The translations under genes were made by a program, and so were the position numbers. Positions 62,593-64,000 of a DNA stretch of 64,000 nt are shown piece after piece; position 1 is the stretch's first letter; each line of letters begins with the position of its first letter. Source of the DNA: Microbispora sp. H13382 (GTDB taxonomy: Bacteria > Actinomycetota > Actinomycetes > Streptosporangiales > Streptosporangiaceae); assembly GCF_014161445.1 (NCBI RefSeq), contig NZ_JABBXA010000013.1:1-64000 (forward strand), written 5' to 3'. The notes under the pieces were generated by a model. It did no database searches. It was not told the DNA's origin and was given only the letters and a program-made list of their open reading frames with translations.

Positions 62593-63503
62593 GCACTCCC
62601 GGACGCGTCCGAGACCCCGAGCCGTGACATCTTCTCGGGGTTGGCGATGAGATAAACGGTGTCGACCAGTCTGCCGGTGATCACCAGCGAGACGACCGTG
62701 ACGGGCCGGCCGTCCAGCCGGGCGACGATCGCGGGCCCGCCGTTGACTTCGGCGATCTCCAGGTCCATCTCCACGCCCGGGGGAGCGCCGATGGAGGCCA
62801 GGAAGCGCCGGCGGCCCTCCGGGCTCGCGATGGCGAGAAGGAACCGGGCGACCGGCACGGCCCCGGCCAGCTCCCGCAGCGGCGCCCGCGCCTTGCCGCC
62901 GCCGTCGCCGACCAGACGGACGTCCGCGGTGAGCAGCGCCGTCAGGGCCTCTACGTCCCCTTCCTCGCAGGCCGCGACGAAGCGCTCGGTGATCGTGCGC
63001 CGCTCGCGCCGGTCCACGTCGAAACGCGGCCTGCGTTCGCGCACGTGATCGCGGGCGCGCCGGGCGAGTTGCCGTACGGCGGGCTCACCCCGGCCGAGGA
63101 AGCCGGCGATCTCGGCGTGGGAGAAGCCGAACGCCTCCCGCAGGACGAACACGGCCCGTTCCAGCGGGGACAGCGTCTCCAGCACGACGAGGAGGGCCAG
63201 TTCGAGGCTGTCGGCGCGTTCGGCGGGCTCCGCGGCGTCCGGCGCGGTGACGACGGGCTCGGGCAGCCAGGGCCCGACGTACGCCTCCCGCCTGGCCCGC
63301 ACCCGGCGCAGCCGGTCGATGGCGAGGTTGGTGGTGACGCGCACGAGGTAGGCCTTCGGGTCGGCCACCGACGTTGCGTCCACGTCGGCCCAGCGCAGCC
63401 ATGCCTCCTGGACCACGTCCTCCGCGTCCGCGGCGCTCCCGAGGATGCGGTACGCCACGCCGACGAGCAGGCTCCGGTGCGCGGTGAAGACTTCGATGGT
63501 CAT
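62589..63503 (-). CDS. ECF41-family RNA polymerase sigma factor (SigJ-like)
   Basis: The 304-aa protein has sigma-2 (about 5-75, DAEDVVQEAWLRW), sigma-4 (about 105-160, LSPLERAVFVLREAF) and a SnoaL-like C-terminal domain (about 175-295). The three ECF41 hallmarks are visible: WLPEP (near 81), DGGGK (near 203) and NPEKM (near 290). The C-terminal extension replaces an anti-sigma factor by self-regulating the protein. It starts the operon with the FAD oxidoreductase, and an ECF41-type promoter lies just upstream. Confidence 0.92.
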   Translation of the reverse strand: MTIEVFTAHRSLLVGVAYRILGSAADAEDVVQEAWLRWADVDATSVADPKAYLVRVTTNLAIDRLRRVRARREAYVGPWLPEPVVTAPDAAEPAERADSLELALLVVLETLSPLERAVFVLREAFGFSHAEIAGFLGRGEPAVRQLARRARDHVRERRPRFDVDRRERRTITERFVAACEEGDVEALTALLTADVRLVGDGGGKARAPLRELAGAVPVARFLLAIASPEGRRRFLASIGAPPGVEMDLEIAEVNGGPAIVARLDGRPVTVVSLVITGRLVDTVYLIANPEKMSRLGVSDASGSA

Positions 63504-63512
63504 GTCATGCCA

Positions 63513-63540
63513 GACGTATCATGCCCACCGTTGTGTGACG
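63513..63540 (-). promoter_or_regulatory. ECF41-type autoregulatory promoter
   Basis: On the minus strand CGTCACA (63534-63540) and CGTC (63513-63516) are separated by 17 nt, close to the published ECF41 pattern TGTCACA-n16-CGTC. The sigma gene start codon is 9 nt further, implying a very short or absent leader. Confidence 0.6.
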
Positions 63541-63552
63541 TCGGCTCGTCCG

Positions 63553-63581
63553 GTTACCACCCTCGCGCGGACTCCTATACA
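63553..63581 (+). promoter_or_regulatory. Candidate promoter of tRNA-Ala (second copy)
   Basis: GTTACC (63553-63558), 17 nt and TATACA (63576-63581) lie about 16 nt before the mature tRNA. It is divergent from the ECF41 promoter, 12 nt away. Confidence 0.45.
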
Positions 63582-63596
63582 CTGACTGCGTCGCAA

Positions 63597-63669
63597 GGGG
63601 CTATAGCGCAGCTGGTAGCGCACTTCCATGGCATGGAAGGGGTCTGGGGTTCGAATCCCCATAGCTCCA
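63597..63669 (+). tRNA. tRNA-Ala (anticodon GGC), second copy
   Basis: A 73-nt tRNA with the same acceptor stem, D-arm and anticodon loop (ATGGCAT) as the copy at 31001. It differs only by a compensated anticodon-stem pair (CTTCC/GGAAG instead of CCTCC/GGAGG) and by TTCGAAT in the T-arm. CCA is not encoded. Such a copy on the same strand 32.6 kb away makes the pair direct repeats. Confidence 0.95.
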
Positions 63670-63677
63670 CCACACTC

Positions 63678-63703
63678 GAAGGGCGGTCGATCGACCGCCC
63701 TTC
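63678..63703. terminator. Terminator after tRNA-Ala, facing azlD
   Basis: A perfect 26-nt palindrome (63678-63690 with 63691-63703), 9 nt after the tRNA and 23 nt from the azlD stop. It has no T-run on the plus strand but can fold for either direction. Confidence 0.75.
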
Positions 63704-63725
63704 TCGCGTCTCAGGGGAACGTGTC

Positions 63726-64000
63726 TCAGGGCACGCCGAGGAGGCGGAGGACCGCCGTGGTGGCGGCGGCGAGGACGACGACCAGGGGGAACGGCGCCTT
63801 CCGCAGCGTGAGGATCCCGGCGGCGAGCACCCCGGCGAGCCGGGCCCATCCGGCGAAGCCGTGCCCCTCGGTGAGGGCCGAGGTGGCCACCAGGGCGACG
63901 AGCAGCACGGTCGCGGTGACGGACAGCAGGTGACGCAGGCGTCCCGGCAGCCGGAGCCTGTGGTGCAGCGCCGGGCCGGCCAGCCGGAACGCGTAGGTGC
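63726..64000 (-). CDS. azlD: AzlD-family branched-chain amino acid transport subunit (partial)
   Basis: Only the C-terminal 90 or so residues are in the window; the frame is open to its right edge. Three hydrophobic segments and the pattern TYAFRLAGPAL...LLVALVATSALTEG fit AzlD, the small partner of the AzlC exporter. An azlC gene would be expected just beyond the edge. An internal GTG at 63908 is not the true start because the family-like sequence continues upstream of it. Confidence 0.8.
   Translation of the reverse strand, partial: TYAFRLAGPALHHRLRLPGRLRHLLSVTATVLLVALVATSALTEGHGFAGWARLAGVLAAGILTLRKAPFPLVVVLAAATTAVLRLLGVP

Noticed and set aside
31001..63669. Integrated element with tRNA attachment sites
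   Set aside because: No integrase, excisionase, replication or transfer genes lie inside and both tRNAs are complete, so a mobile element is not called; the repeat arrangement itself is kept as a finding.

Overview
The window is high-GC (about 70% or more), gene-dense chromosomal DNA. It has many GTG starts, ATGA/GTGA stop-start overlaps, leaderless-type promoters and the actinobacterial order folC - DUF4233 - ndk - mreBCD - PBP2 - rodA - radical SAM/DUF2344 - rne - rplU - rpmA - obgE - proB - proA. Together with the elongasome genes, the TPR regulator/phosphotransferase pair and an ECF41 sigma factor, this points to a filamentous actinomycete, most likely Streptosporangiaceae (Nonomuraea, Microbispora, Streptosporangium or a relative). 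I cannot fix the genus from sequence alone.

Region 1 (1-31,000) is conserved core. It holds folate (folC), nucleotide pools (ndk), lateral cell-wall elongation (mreB, mreC, mreD, mrdA, rodA), a regulator plus APH-fold kinase pair, an uncharacterised B12-type radical SAM enzyme with its DUF2344 partner, RNase E/G, ribosomal proteins L21 and L27, ObgE, proline synthesis (proB, proA), a NarL-type regulator divergent from a membrane Ser/Thr kinase, an M48 protease, nadD, rsfS and a histidine phosphatase. An MFS exporter and a divergent ArsR regulator sit between nadD and rsfS. The first tRNA-Ala(GGC) ends this block.

Region 2 (31,000-63,600) is accessory and lies between two near-identical tRNA-Ala(GGC) genes. 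Its first part holds a secreted GH16-like enzyme, a DyP-type peroxidase, a YbdK-type ligase, small membrane proteins, two transporters, an SRPBCC protein and a dienelactone hydrolase. A DMT transporter here is preceded by a candidate 11-residue leader ORF. The second part (39.8-61.4 kb) is an L-arabinose/arabinan regulon. It contains two LacI regulators, a large secreted GH51 arabinofuranosidase, a galactofuranose-type (YtfQRT/YjfF) ABC importer, a ChvE-MmsAB ABC importer, araB-araD-araA and a secreted GH43 enzyme coupled to araA. Palindromic boxes close to GTTAGCGCTAAC occur before both LacI genes, the GH51 gene, the first importer and araB. The implied flow is extracellular release of arabinose, import as furanose and/or pyranose, then isomerase - kinase - epimerase conversion to xylulose 5-phosphate.

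The right end has an ECF41 sigma factor in an operon with an FAD oxidoreductase and a recognisable ECF41-type promoter, the second tRNA-Ala(GGC), and the 3' part of an azlD gene running off the window. No CRISPR array, insertion sequence, integrase, prophage or rRNA was seen.
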